The notes under the pieces were generated by a model, which was not told the DNA's origin, ran no database searches, and worked only from the letters and a program-made list of their open reading frames with translations. A stretch of 64,000 nucleotides of DNA from Paraflavitalea pollutisoli (GTDB lineage Bacteria; Bacteroidota; Bacteroidia; Chitinophagales; Chitinophagaceae): contig NZ_JARKMX010000004.1 in NCBI RefSeq assembly GCF_029360705.1, positions 124,001 through 188,000 on the forward strand, written 5' to 3'. The translations under genes were made by a program, and so were the position numbers. Within the stretch, counting starts at the first letter, position 1, and the number at the start of each line of letters is the position of its first letter. Below, piece by piece: positions 7,756 through 18,100 of the stretch.

Positions 7756-9987
7756 ATGTATTCACTAACCAAGACCATTGTCATGGGCGCCTGCGTGCTC
7801 ATGTGCATCCCTGCTTGTAAAGAAAGCGCCGACCACGGTATGGTGTCGCTCATCGCGGCTGTAGACCGGCAGTCGTACAACAACAACAATCCTTTTTGTC
7901 CCGAAGCCCGATTGCCCTATTTCGATTCCCTGCTGCGCGCCGCCTCCAATGAATCTGATTCCAATTTTATTCAGTATTCCCTGGCCAGAACCTTACTCGA
8001 AGTGGGCGACGAAGAGAAGGCCATGCAGATCAGCGAGGCCCTGGTACTTCGTATTCCCCGGTATGAACTGACGCATCGCCAGGCAGTGCTGAAGAACCTG
8101 GCCATAGCCTGTTTACGGATGGGAGAGCGCACGAACTGCGTTAAAAGCCACTCCGGCGAATCCTGTGTTTTTCCCATCGCCGGCAGGGGTATTCATGCCG
8201 ATAAAGCCGGTTCGCGGCGGGCTATTGCTATTTACGAACAATTGTTGTCGGAAGATCCCACCGATCTTGAATCGAGGTGGCTGCTGAACCTGGCGTATAT
8301 GACGATCGGTGAATATCCGCGTGGCGTGCCTTCGCCACAACTGATCCGTGGACTCGATACCGATACGGCATCCGATGTAAAGCCATTTATGGATGTGGCA
8401 GGTGCGGTAGGGCTCAACGTAAACAATATGGCTGGTGGCAGCATCATCGATGATTTTGACAATGATGGTTACCTCGACATTGTCAGCAGTTGCTGGGGAC
8501 TGAACCAGCAGATGCATTACTGCCGCAACAACAGCAATGGATCATTCAGTGATGTAACAGCTACCTCCGGTTTACAGCGGTTTACCGGCGGGTTGAACCT
8601 GGTTCAGGCCGATTACAACAACGATGGCTATAAAGATATCTTCGTATTGCGGGGTGCGTGGAAAGGGAAGTTTGGCAAAGAACCCAATTCACTGTTGCGC
8701 AACAATGGCGATGGTACCTTTACCGACGTAACCAGGGAAAGTGGATTGCTCTCTTTTCATCCTACACAAACCGCCACCTGGGCCGATTTCAACCAGGATG
8801 GCTGGCTTGATCTTTTTATCGGCAACGAAACCAGCGAAGGCGATGAGCAACATCCCTGTGAGCTGTATATCAACGATGGTAACGGACATTTTACCGAGCA
8901 GGCTGCTGCCGCCAATTGCTCCGTTATAGCCTTTGTAAAGGGTGTCACTTCCGGCGACTATGATAAAGATGGATGGCCGGATATATTCGTCTCCTCACTG
9001 AATGGTCGTAAGATATTGCTGAAGAATACCACCGGCCGGGATGGTCGCGTGAAGTTCAGCGATGTCAGTGAAAAAGCAGGCCTCACGCAAAACCTGACAC
9101 GCACTTTCCCCACCTGGTTTTTCGATTACGATAATGATGGCTGGCTCGATATCCTGGTATCCGGATACGAATTCGAACAGTCGCTGGCTTTCTATGCGGC
9201 GCTGGAAGGACTTGGCCGCGATCCAGGGCCATCGGGTAAACTATTCCTCTTCAGGAATAAACGGGACGGCAGTTTTGAAGAGGTGTCTCAACAAGCAGGC
9301 CTGCACCGGCTGGTCTTTGCCATGGGATCCAATTTCGGCGATATCGACAATGATGGTTATCTTGATATGTACTTTGGTACGGGCAATCCGCTTTACCAAT
9401 CTCTCGTACCCAATAAGTTGTTCCGGAATATACAGGGGCATTCGTTCCAGGATATTACTACGGCCGCCCGGGTAGGTAACCTGCAAAAAGGGCATGGCGT
9501 ATCTTTCGCAGACCTCGATAACGACGGTGACCAGGATATTTATATTGAAATGGGAGGGGCCTTTGCCGGAGATGCTTACCAGAATTCCCTGTACCTGAAT
9601 CCCGGGCAAAATGCCAATCGATGGATCGATATCACCCTGGAAGGAACTACTACCAACCGGTCGGCGATAGGCGCCGGTATAAAAGTCAGTTTCCGGGAAA
9701 ATGGCATCCTGAGATCGGTGTACCGGGAGGTCAACAGTGGTGGCAGCTTTGGTGCCAATCCTTTACGCCAGCATATTGGTATTGGTCAGGCCACGCAGGT
9801 AGAAAAGGTGGAGATCAACTGGCCTGCCAGCCATACCGTACAGGTATTTGATAAAATAGAAGCAGGCGCCCATGTAATCGTGCAAGAAGGAAATGCTACG
9901 CTCACCAGGCGTACGTTGCGCAAAGCAGACTTTGCGATCGCTGCCGATAAACTGCTTGGCTGCTCGCCGGCATCGGCCCAACACTGA
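7756..9987 (+). CDS. CRTAC/ASPIC-type FG-GAP repeat lipoprotein
   Basis: A 743-residue lipoprotein (Cys21 after an N-terminal hydrophobic stretch). Residues about 45-200 are helical and TPR-like. A beta-propeller follows, with at least seven FG-GAP/VCBS calcium-binding loops of the type D-x-D/N-x-DG (for example DFDNDGYLD, DYNNDGYKD, DLDNDGDQD). It ends in an ASPIC/UnbV domain (about 620-715: GAGIKVSF, VYREVNSGGSFGANP, HIGIGQA, VEINWPA). Such proteins are surface or periplasmic and of unclear biochemical role. It is 27 bases upstream of the DUF3179 gene, so an operon is likely. Confidence 0.88.
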   Translation: MYSLTKTIVMGACVLMCIPACKESADHGMVSLIAAVDRQSYNNNNPFCPEARLPYFDSLLRAASNESDSNFIQYSLARTLLEVGDEEKAMQISEALVLRIPRYELTHRQAVLKNLAIACLRMGERTNCVKSHSGESCVFPIAGRGIHADKAGSRRAIAIYEQLLSEDPTDLESRWLLNLAYMTIGEYPRGVPSPQLIRGLDTDTASDVKPFMDVAGAVGLNVNNMAGGSIIDDFDNDGYLDIVSSCWGLNQQMHYCRNNSNGSFSDVTATSGLQRFTGGLNLVQADYNNDGYKDIFVLRGAWKGKFGKEPNSLLRNNGDGTFTDVTRESGLLSFHPTQTATWADFNQDGWLDLFIGNETSEGDEQHPCELYINDGNGHFTEQAAAANCSVIAFVKGVTSGDYDKDGWPDIFVSSLNGRKILLKNTTGRDGRVKFSDVSEKAGLTQNLTRTFPTWFFDYDNDGWLDILVSGYEFEQSLAFYAALEGLGRDPGPSGKLFLFRNKRDGSFEEVSQQAGLHRLVFAMGSNFGDIDNDGYLDMYFGTGNPLYQSLVPNKLFRNIQGHSFQDITTAARVGNLQKGHGVSFADLDNDGDQDIYIEMGGAFAGDAYQNSLYLNPGQNANRWIDITLEGTTTNRSAIGAGIKVSFRENGILRSVYREVNSGGSFGANPLRQHIGIGQATQVEKVEINWPASHTVQVFDKIEAGAHVIVQEGNATLTRRTLRKADFAIAADKLLGCSPASAQH

Positions 9988-10014
9988 TCAACTATTAACC
10001 ATTGCATACGTCAC

Positions 10015-11199
10015 ATGAAAACAACGCTGCTTGTCATCGGCCTGCTCGTCGGCCTCGCTGCTGAAATACTCCGTGTTTATTTTATCATGCCCTTCCCGGG
10101 CAGCCAGCAAAGCAATACCATCGACATTGCTTACTGGCTGCACCAAAACATTTACTGGATCAGGATCGTGTGTCTGGGAATGATCGCCTGGCCGGTCCTG
10201 CAGGTACTCCGGAAATCGGCACTTTGGAAAAAGATTGCCCTGGTGATCGCCCTCGTGTTGTATGGCACAGTAGCTTATCTGTTCACCTTTCGCTTTATGG
10301 CCGATAAAATGTTCATCATGCCCAAAGTGAACCGGTTTCTCCATGCTGACCTCAACAAGGTGCCGGGCGACAAACTGGTGATCGGGGTAGTGGCAGGTGG
10401 CATGGCCAAAGCGTACCCGGTGCAATTCATCGGCTATCATCACCAGGTGCAGGATGAAGTAGGCGGGGTACCCGTATTGGTGACCTATTGTACGGTGTGC
10501 AGAACCGGGCGGGTATACATTCCGATCGTCGATGGGCGGTACGAAGAGTTCAGGTTGGTGGGCATGGATCATTTCAATGCGATGTTTGAAGATTCTACCA
10601 CCAAAAGCTGGTGGCGTCAGGTGAGTGGTGAAGCGATCATTGGGCCGCGCAAAGGGAAGCAATTGCGTGAAGTGCCTTCGCAGCAAACGACTTTGTCGGC
10701 CTGGTTGCAGTTGCACCCCGACTCCTGGATACTGGAACCAGACGCACAGTATAACAAGCAATATGAACACCTGGCCGGCTTCGACAAGGGCACAATCGAG
10801 AGTGGCCTGGAGAAACGTGATTCGGGCTCCTGGAAAATGAAGTCCTGGGTAGTGGGGATTACGCAGGGGACGGCGGCCAAAGCGTATGACTGGAATGAAC
10901 TGGTGGCCAAAAGAATGATCCAGGATACGATTGCCGGTAAGCCTGTCTTACTGACGCTGCAGCGGGATACCGCTAGCTACCATACGCTTCTTCCTGTACT
11001 CGGGGATACGACCCTTCAATTCAGTATACGACCGGGGCAGGATTCACTCGTCGATCATGGTACAGGCTCGGTCTGGGACCTGGCGGGCAACTGTACCGAT
11101 GGCATCTACAAAGGAAGACAGTTGAGATGGGTGCAGTCTTACCAGGAGTTCTGGCACAGCTGGCGGACCTTTCATCCGTCCACCACCCGCTATCCCTGA
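10015..11199 (+). CDS. DUF3179-family membrane-anchored protein
   Basis: A 394-residue protein with about three N-terminal helices (3-25, 48-66, 73-93) followed by a large domain with DUF3179 hallmarks: AKAYPVQFIGYHHQVQDE, TYCTVCRTG with Cys159 and Cys162, FEDSTTKSWW and GEAIIGP. The family has no established biochemical function; the CTVC pair suggests a metal, haem or redox site (inference). It follows the CRTAC-like lipoprotein closely, and its end nearly touches the convergent response-regulator gene (9 bases between stops). Confidence 0.88.
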   Translation: MKTTLLVIGLLVGLAAEILRVYFIMPFPGSQQSNTIDIAYWLHQNIYWIRIVCLGMIAWPVLQVLRKSALWKKIALVIALVLYGTVAYLFTFRFMADKMFIMPKVNRFLHADLNKVPGDKLVIGVVAGGMAKAYPVQFIGYHHQVQDEVGGVPVLVTYCTVCRTGRVYIPIVDGRYEEFRLVGMDHFNAMFEDSTTKSWWRQVSGEAIIGPRKGKQLREVPSQQTTLSAWLQLHPDSWILEPDAQYNKQYEHLAGFDKGTIESGLEKRDSGSWKMKSWVVGITQGTAAKAYDWNELVAKRMIQDTIAGKPVLLTLQRDTASYHTLLPVLGDTTLQFSIRPGQDSLVDHGTGSVWDLAGNCTDGIYKGRQLRWVQSYQEFWHSWRTFHPSTTRYP

Positions 11200-11208
11200 T
11201 GCCGGGTG

Positions 11209-11844
11209 TTACACCAATCCGCGACGAATGGCTTCTTTAACGAGTGCTGCCGTATTGCGGGCATTCAGTTTCTTGGCAATATTGAACCGGTGGTTTTCTG
11301 CCGTACGCAGGCTGATGAATAATTTGTCGGCAATCTCCTGGCTACTGAGTTCCTGACCGATCAGCGTCAGGATCTCCTTTTCCCTTTTGGTGAGGGGAAT
11401 GTCGTTGTGGCTCATCCGCTGGCCGGTAATGGCCTCATGTACCAGGTTCTTTTGAATTTGTTCATCTACGAAGCGGCCGCCGTCGTAAACGGTCTGCAGG
11501 GCTTTCTGCAGGGTGGGGAGGTCTGTATTCTTCAATAGATAGCCCGATGCACCATTGCGCAATATCTGTCGTACGTAGTTGGCGTCATCATGGCTGGTGA
11601 GGGCTACCACCTGCATATCGGGATACAGTTTTTTCACCCGGCGGCAAAGCTCGGTGCCGGGCACATCGGGTAGTTGTATATCGAGCAGCAATACATCGGG
11701 CTGCCGTTGCTCCAGGGCTGTAAGGAGGGAGGCGCCATCGATGGCTGCAAAGATCATCTCTACATCGGGCAATTGCTTCACCATCGATTTCAGTCCGTTG
11801 ATGACCAGCAGGTGATCGTCACAAAGGGCAATACTTATGGGCAT
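11209..11844 (-). CDS. NarL/FixJ-type response regulator
   Basis: A 211-residue two-domain regulator. The receiver domain (1-120) has the acidic pair Asp9/Asp10 and phospho-acceptor Asp55 in LLLDIQLPD, with the conserved Thr/Lys region around LTSHD and GYLLKN. The C-terminal LuxR-type helix-turn-helix (about 147-211) reads LTKREKEILTLIGQELSSQ...SLRTAENH. It lies 6 bases downstream of the histidine kinase on the same strand, so the two almost certainly form one operon and one signalling pair. Target genes are not evident from the sequence. Confidence 0.95.
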   Translation of the reverse strand: MPISIALCDDHLLVINGLKSMVKQLPDVEMIFAAIDGASLLTALEQRQPDVLLLDIQLPDVPGTELCRRVKKLYPDMQVVALTSHDDANYVRQILRNGASGYLLKNTDLPTLQKALQTVYDGGRFVDEQIQKNLVHEAITGQRMSHNDIPLTKREKEILTLIGQELSSQEIADKLFISLRTAENHRFNIAKKLNARNTAALVKEAIRRGLV

Positions 11845-11850
11845 AACGTA

Positions 11851-13206
11851 CTAAATTTTATAATGCAGGTGGGCGGCGGGAAAAGTGATGGTGACAGAAG
11901 TGCCTTCTCCGGTATTACTGTCCCAGTTGATCACACCACCCAGGCTGGTTACATGTTGCTGCAGGTTGTCGAGCCCCGATCCGGGACTCAGTTGTTCTTT
12001 CTGAAAACCGATACCATCATCTTCGATGGTCAGCACGATATCATCATCGAGACACAGTTGCACCAGTACTTCGGTGGCTTTGGCATGACGGATGGCATTG
12101 TGCAGTAACTCCTGGGCAATGCGATAAGTAGCCAGTTCAAAACCACGCTCGAAACGTACCGGATCACCCGACCGGTAGTAGTTGATCCGGGCTGTGCTGC
12201 AGGGCGACAGGTTCTGGCAGTAACGGTTGAGGGCTTCATCCAGGCCATAGTTCTGCAATACCTCGGGCATCAGACTATGCGCCGTTTTGCGTACCTCGTT
12301 CGATACTTCATCCAATAGCTGCAGGGCCTGCTGGAAATCGGCCGATTCGCGAAAAGGGTATTGCGCCTGTACGGCACTCAGGTGCATCTTGACGGCTGCG
12401 AGTGTGCCGCAAACCCCATCATGCAGATTGCGGGCTATACGGCTTCTTTCCTTTTCTTCTGCGTTCATGATCAATAAGGCCTTTTGCAGGTCATTGCTAC
12501 TCCAGGGAGAGAATTGCAGACCGGCATTGGCACTTGCTTCCAGTGCTTTCAGCAAAGTAGGATCATAGAACACATGGGGTTTGGTGCAGGGCTCGCGGTC
12601 ATAGACCAATTGGTTGCGGACCTGGCCGCCTTTCACCCGCGTTTCCAGGATACCGGCATAATGCGTTTCTTCTTCGGCGGTAAGGGGCCAGCTGAAATGA
12701 ACCTCCAGCGGGTTGATCTTGCTTTGTGTGCCGTGCTGGATGCCATGCCGGGTAAAGGCGATGGCGAGCTCTACTAAATGGCGGTTGGCAAAAGTGGCCT
12801 CTTCGGTCGGATTGCAGGGCGTGAGGAAGATGGATACCTGGTCAGCTGTTTCCTCCAGTTCATAATTAAAGATGGTGTGCAGCAGCGGCAGGTATTTCGT
12901 AATGCGCTGGGTTCCCTCGATGGTATTGCGGCTGTAGCGATACAACTGCCCTACGATACCCAGGGCGTCCAGGTTCGAATGGTTGCCGATGTGCAGCCCG
13001 AGGTAGGGATCGCCGGTCAGTTTACAGGCTGCCTGGAAAAACTGGCTGAATTCCCCCATGGTAATAAAATGACGAGGCAGTTCCGGTATATCGGTACGCA
13101 AACCGGCTTCACGGAGAATCTGTTCAGCCGTAAGGCCCAGTTTGTCCGTATAGATGAGCACCACCTTAAGTCCCTCGGCCGACACCACAAAATTGTTCAG
13201 GCTCAT
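11851..13206 (-). CDS. Cytosolic hybrid histidine kinase: AraC-type ligand-binding domain + HisKA_3 + HATPase
   Basis: A 451-residue protein without membrane segments. Residues about 15-205 match the N-terminal domain of OruR/VirF-like AraC regulators (Arabinose_bd family: FFQAACKLTGDPYLGLHIG, ALGIVGQLYRYS..TIEGTQRITKYLPLLH). A HisKA_3 dimerisation domain follows, with phospho-acceptor His262 in RSRIARNLHDGV, and a HATPase_c domain with N-box Asn370 (LLHNAIRHA) and G1 box DDGIGF. It should autophosphorylate His262 and pass phosphate to the adjacent regulator. Use of an AraC sensory domain as a soluble kinase input is uncommon, and suggests sensing of a cytosolic small molecule (inference). 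Confidence 0.9.
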   Translation of the reverse strand: MSLNNFVVSAEGLKVVLIYTDKLGLTAEQILREAGLRTDIPELPRHFITMGEFSQFFQAACKLTGDPYLGLHIGNHSNLDALGIVGQLYRYSRNTIEGTQRITKYLPLLHTIFNYELEETADQVSIFLTPCNPTEEATFANRHLVELAIAFTRHGIQHGTQSKINPLEVHFSWPLTAEEETHYAGILETRVKGGQVRNQLVYDREPCTKPHVFYDPTLLKALEASANAGLQFSPWSSNDLQKALLIMNAEEKERSRIARNLHDGVCGTLAAVKMHLSAVQAQYPFRESADFQQALQLLDEVSNEVRKTAHSLMPEVLQNYGLDEALNRYCQNLSPCSTARINYYRSGDPVRFERGFELATYRIAQELLHNAIRHAKATEVLVQLCLDDDIVLTIEDDGIGFQKEQLSPGSGLDNLQQHVTSLGGVINWDSNTGEGTSVTITFPAAHLHYKI

Positions 13207-13516
13207 AGATTGTCAGAAATAACGGGTGAAGCGCAAATGTAAAATGATCCGATTAAAGTATACTTTTTTTACCAGCACTTGTCATTGGAAATGAGTACTA
13301 CTACGCAGAAAAAGGGGGGGTACTGGGTTGTACTTATTGAATTGTGGTTGTTTTCGGGTAGTGTCGGCGTTATAATATGGCAGTCAATCAGCTATAGTTT
13401 AAAAAGAATAAATTGGTCAGTATACCTCAGCGAGTTAACGATTCCACTTCATATTTTGATAACAGCCCAAAACAATTAATTCGACAAATAACCCAATACA
13501 TTTGTGGGTACCGGTT
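13207..13516. other. Divergent intergenic region between kinase and ECF sigma genes
   Basis: About 310 AT-rich bases hold the upstream regions of both genes. A TACATTTG sequence at 13498-13505 matches the Bacteroidota -7 element TAnnTTTG, but it ends 11 bases before the sigma ATG and has no clear -33 TTTG at the right distance, so a promoter call is weak. A run of five A then seven G lies around 13309-13320. A 62-codon frame from ATG 13291 has no recognisable features, and I do not call it a gene. Confidence 0.4.
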
Positions 13517-14086
13517 ATGAACCTACAGTTACCTATCCATGATGAAAAAGAAGCAGCTTTCAATAAGCTGTACCATGCCTACTGGGATTTCCTGTTCCGG
13601 TTGGCCTGTAAAAAAACGGGATCCGTAGACGATGCCTATGATCTTGTGCATGATCTGTTTACGGATATCTGGCGCAAATTCGAAAAGCTGCCAGGTGACG
13701 ATACGATAAGGTCTTACCTCGTGGCGGCCCTGTATCATAAAGTCTTCAATTACTTCCGCTCCAGGGGGCTACAGGAAAAGCATTACAAAAGCTTTGAGCT
13801 TTTCCTGACCAGGCAATCTTCCTCGCACGACTTACAGGGCACAACAGAAGACCGCGAACGCTGGGAGCGTATCGATGATGCATTCTCTGCGGCTGTCGGC
13901 GAGATGCCGGTAAAGATGCGTGATATATTTATCAGGAATGTATACCAGGCACAATCCATCGACCAGATCGCGGGCGAACTGACCCTTTCGAGACAGACTG
14001 TCAAGAATCAGTTGCAGCTGGCTTCTAAACGTTTAAAGGTGGCCTGCAGACGTGTTTACGGTATCTTCCTGTCGCTCCTTTGGTAG
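13517..14086 (+). CDS. ECF-type RNA polymerase sigma-70 factor
   Basis: A 189-residue protein with sigma region 2 (about 12-82: FNKLYHAYWDFLFRLA, DAYDLVHDLFTDIW, IRSYLVAALYHKVFNYFR) and region 4 (about 120-176: MPVKMRDIFIRNVYQAQS, IAGELTLSRQTVKNQL). ATG 13517 is preferred to an upstream TTG at 13502. It directly precedes a FecR-type anti-sigma factor and an STN-domain TonB receptor, the classic Bacteroidota trans-envelope cassette in which substrate binding outside releases the sigma factor. It probably drives the downstream operon (inference). Confidence 0.95.
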   Translation: MNLQLPIHDEKEAAFNKLYHAYWDFLFRLACKKTGSVDDAYDLVHDLFTDIWRKFEKLPGDDTIRSYLVAALYHKVFNYFRSRGLQEKHYKSFELFLTRQSSSHDLQGTTEDRERWERIDDAFSAAVGEMPVKMRDIFIRNVYQAQSIDQIAGELTLSRQTVKNQLQLASKRLKVACRRVYGIFLSLLW

Positions 14087-14104
14087 CGTGGACGTCCTTA
14101 ACGT

Positions 14105-14135
14105 TTTGGTAATATAGAACGTATGGTACTTTTTG
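14105..14135 (+). promoter_or_regulatory. Possible promoter for the FecR/TonB-receptor operon
   Basis: TTTG at 14105-14108 and TA...TTTG at 14127-14135 lie 18 bases apart. This resembles the Bacteroidota sigma-A consensus TTTG-N19-TAnnTTTG, but with three rather than two bases inside the -7 element. It sits 22 bases upstream of the FecR-type start. It could instead be an ECF-dependent or chance match. Confidence 0.3.
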
Positions 14136-14157
14136 CGCGTCGTGTTACTACTACTAC

Positions 14158-15144
14158 ATGCAACCCTCCAGGCAATCACTTGAATCATTTCTGCAACGGC
14201 TTAAAGATGGCGCATCCACCCCCGAAGAGATCGATCTGTTCAGGGATTGGATAGCGTCGGCAGATCTGTCGGCTGAGACCGAGTCGTTGACACTGGAACA
14301 GCTGGAGGTCTACAAGCTGCGTATGCACCAGCAGTTGATGGACACGATCAAGGCCACTCCGGCACCGCGCATAGGCCGCCGGTCGATGTGGCGGATCTAT
14401 GCTGCTGCTGCCGCGATCGTGATCACGGTGAGTGCGGGTATTTTGTTCTTGTACCTGAAAGCCAGAACGACGGGGCAGGGTGCAAAAGATCAACTGGCTT
14501 TTTCTGTGATCCGCAACGACCGCAATGTGGTTCGTAAGGTGACCATGCCGGATGGTACTATTGTATGGCTCAATCGAAATTCGCAACTGGAATTTGAGCC
14601 GCATCAATATAACCAGGAACAACGTTTCGTTCGATTGTCGGGCGAAGGTTATTTCGAAGTGACCAAAGACCCCCTCAAGCCCTTTATCGTAGCTACCGGA
14701 AATATTCATACCCGGGTATTGGGCACTGCATTCAATATAGAAGCTTATCAAGAGGAATCGGAGATCAGGATCTCCCTGGTACACGGTAGCGTATCGCTCG
14801 AAGATAAAGCCAGGTCGGTCACTGCTATGCTGGCGCCCAACCAAACGATACGCTATTCCCTGCAAACAAAGGACTGGCAGTTGATGCCCATGGCCGTCAA
14901 TAATATCAGTGCATGGACCTCCGGTGCGCTCGTATTCAACGAGGTGCCACTCGGAGAAGCCATCGAAAGGATCGGGAGCCGCTATCACCTGCAGTTGCAA
15001 TACAATAAAGAACTATTACACAATAAACGGATCACAGCCGTTCTCTCCGTTCACGATTGGCAGGAAGCCCTGCGCAACGTGCTGTTCGTACATGGACTGC
15101 AATTTCATGACAAGAACGGTGTCGTGAGCATACTGGCCGATTGA
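14158..15144 (+). CDS. FecR-family anti-sigma factor
   Basis: A 328-residue single-pass membrane protein. The cytosolic N-terminus (1-75) has an anti-sigma-like helical region, with a membrane helix at about 80-100. The periplasmic FecR domain (about 118-212) includes MPDGTIVWLNRNSQLEFE and GEGYFEVTKDP; a DUF4974 domain (about 255-325) follows, with VFNEVPLGEAIERI. It should hold the upstream ECF factor until the N-terminal signalling domain of the TonB receptor (50 bases downstream) contacts it. The pairing is inferred from gene order. Confidence 0.95.
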   Translation: MQPSRQSLESFLQRLKDGASTPEEIDLFRDWIASADLSAETESLTLEQLEVYKLRMHQQLMDTIKATPAPRIGRRSMWRIYAAAAAIVITVSAGILFLYLKARTTGQGAKDQLAFSVIRNDRNVVRKVTMPDGTIVWLNRNSQLEFEPHQYNQEQRFVRLSGEGYFEVTKDPLKPFIVATGNIHTRVLGTAFNIEAYQEESEIRISLVHGSVSLEDKARSVTAMLAPNQTIRYSLQTKDWQLMPMAVNNISAWTSGALVFNEVPLGEAIERIGSRYHLQLQYNKELLHNKRITAVLSVHDWQEALRNVLFVHGLQFHDKNGVVSILAD

Positions 15145-15193
15145 TGGTACCCTAAACAGTTTTCCCGGATATACAATATATAAAAACGCAAGG

Positions 15194-18100
15194 ATGATCT
15201 TAATGACCTTAACTAACCGTTTACGCGGCCGCGTGACCGTGCGCTGGCTTGTGGGTACCCTATTGCTCATCTTACTACATATTTCCACGCAGGCGCAGCT
15301 GGCGACACTCACTGAAAAGATCACGATCAGGCTGAAGAACACAACAGCTTTGCAGGTATTGCAGGAACTGGACAAACAAAGCACTTACGAATTTTTGTAT
15401 ACACAAACGCTGCTGGATAAGATAAAACTTAGTTCTTTTCAGCAGGAGAATATTACCCTTGGTAAAGCATTGGAATTACTGGGTAACCAGGCAGGACTTA
15501 CCTGGCAAATTTCGGGCAAAACGATCGCTGTACGCGTCAACCAGCCAGCAAGTACAACGCAGGCCGTGAAAAATAAAACAGGTAAGATCATTGGTGTCAT
15601 TCGCAACGAAAAGAACGAAACCATGCCCGGTGTAAGTATCGGCATTCAGGGTATGGAGCGTGGATTCACCTCTTCTGTTTCCGGTGACTATGCGTTGTCA
15701 TTGGCGCCCGGTAATTACACGCTGCAAATCTCTTTTGTGGGTTATAAGACCAAGCAGGTAACCGATGTGGTGGTGGCCGAGGGCGAAACAACCGACCTGA
15801 ACCTGGTACTGGAAGTGGCTGATTCCAGACAACTTTCAACAGTAGTGGTGACGGGCGGGGCCAAAAGAGAATCGGTGAAAGCTTTGTTGCTGGCGCAGAA
15901 GAACAATGCCAGCATGACCAATGGCATCAGTGCTGAACAGATCCGCGTTACACCGGATAATAATACTGGCCAGGTACTAAAACGTGTGAGCGGTATCACC
16001 GTACAGAACGATAAATTTGTTACCATCCGGGGTGTCAGCGACCGGTACAACAATGTACTCATCAATGGCGCCACACTGCCCAGCACCGAACCCAATCGCC
16101 GTAATTTCAGTTTCGATATCGTACCCAGCCAGTTGGTCGACAATATCGTGGTCAACAAAACCGCTTCCCCCGACCTGCCCGGTGAATTTGCCGGCGGCCT
16201 GGTACAGATCAATACCAAAGAGGTGCCGGCCGAAGGATTCCTGAGTATTACCATCGGTACAGGGTTTAACACTGCCAGCTCGAACAAGCAGCTGAAAAGC
16301 TACCGGCGTGATGACAAAGCGGGGCTCGGTAAGATCGATGAAGACCGAAAGTATTTTGGCGACGGCCGGTTATTCGACCCTGTTCAATTCATGAAGTACA
16401 GGGTTGCCAGTGATACCGCTTCGATCCGTTCGATCAGCGCGCAAATCCCCAACCGCTGGCAGTATTTTCAATATGCCTACCAGCCGCAGCAGAACTATCA
16501 ACTCGCCGGTGGACTCAACAAGCGACTCAATAAAAGCTCGATCGGCTTTGTCGCTGCCGTCACTTATCTCAATGAGCAATTGGTGGAGGAAGGCAGTGCG
16601 GCCGTGCTGAGTCAGTACGATTTTGCCAGCGAACGCTACCGGTACAATACAACGATTGGCGGCTTGTTCAACGCCGCCTTCAAAACGCCCCGCCACCGGA
16701 TTGCCTGGAAAAACCTGTACAACAAACGATACAGCAACCAGCTGGACTGGCGTACCGGTGACTACGCTTCCCAAAGCTGGGTGGCCCGGCGTACTGGTGA
16801 GGTGACGCTCGATAGCCGTATGATCCATACCAGGCTGGAAGGCGAGCACAAATTGTCCGAAAGCGGTATCAAAGTGGATTGGGCTGGTGATTTTATCCAG
16901 CTGAAGCGCGACCAGCCCGATACGCGCTTCATGACGGGACAAGAATACGGCATTCCCGGCGATGGTGTCTATACCTATGATTTCAGTGACTTCTTATTGA
17001 TACGGGGAGGTATCTACAATTCATTGCTGGTCGAAAAGCGAAAGAATGCCGGCGGCAATTTTTCCCTTCCTTTTTCTGTAGCCGCCGGCCAGAAACAACT
17101 ATTCAAAATAGGCTATAGCTGGTCAGAACGCGAAGCGGATTTCGATGCAGCCAACCTGCGCATCATGCACGACAACGCGTCGGCCTATACCCGCTCGCTC
17201 GGAGCGGTACCTTATTACCAGATCGCTACCCAGGATGCGTTCCGGAAAGGATACATTTTTTATGTCCCTACATCTACCAGGGCAAGTACCCTGGGCGACC
17301 GGTATACCGGCTCGCAGCAGTTGCAGGCCAGCTATGCCATGCTGGATCTAAAAGTGTTGAAAGGACTTCGGATTACTGGTGGCATCCGGTACGAAGACAA
17401 CAAGATGAAGATGTCTACCATCTTCTATGACTATACCACCGGAGATCCCTATTTCGACGACAGCAGTTATGTTGAAAAGGATTGGCTGCCCTCCGTGAAC
17501 GTGGTGTACAGCATCACCGACAAGATCAATGTACGGGCGGCCTACAGCAAGACCCTGGCGCGCCCGGACTTTGTAGAACGTTCACCGTACGTGTACTATG
17601 ACTTTACGGAACTGGCGGAAGTGTATGGGCAAAAAGGCCTGCAGGTTGCCCGGATCAAGAACTATGACCTGCGGTTGGAGTATTATCCATCAGGTGATGA
17701 GATCATTTCTGCCTCGCTGTTCTTCAAAGACTTCAGCAATCCCGTAGAGCGGTTCTACAATATTGCCACTACCAGCAATACGGTCGAGTACCGCAACCTG
17801 TACAGCGCCACCGCCAAGGGCTTCGAGATCGATATCAGGAAGTCACTCAGCTTTATCAGTGCCGGCAGCGGCTGGCTCGAAAAACTCTATGTAAGCGGAA
17901 ACTATACCTACCTGAAGGGATCTATCCAGCACCGGGAGAACAGCAAGAGCCAAACGACCGGTAAGGATACCATGATCATCGTAGATGCCAACCGACCTAT
18001 ACAAGGGTTGTCGCCCTTCATTCTCAACTGGGGTATCAATTACCAGGACAAATCCTGGGGATTCAACCTCGGCTTCAACCGGATTGGGCGAAGGATATTG

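Noticed and set aside
13291-13479. 62-codon forward frame between kinase and sigma genes with a hydrophobic stretch
   Set aside because: It lies in an AT-rich spacer, has no motif or conservation that can be judged, and overlaps probable promoter sequence.
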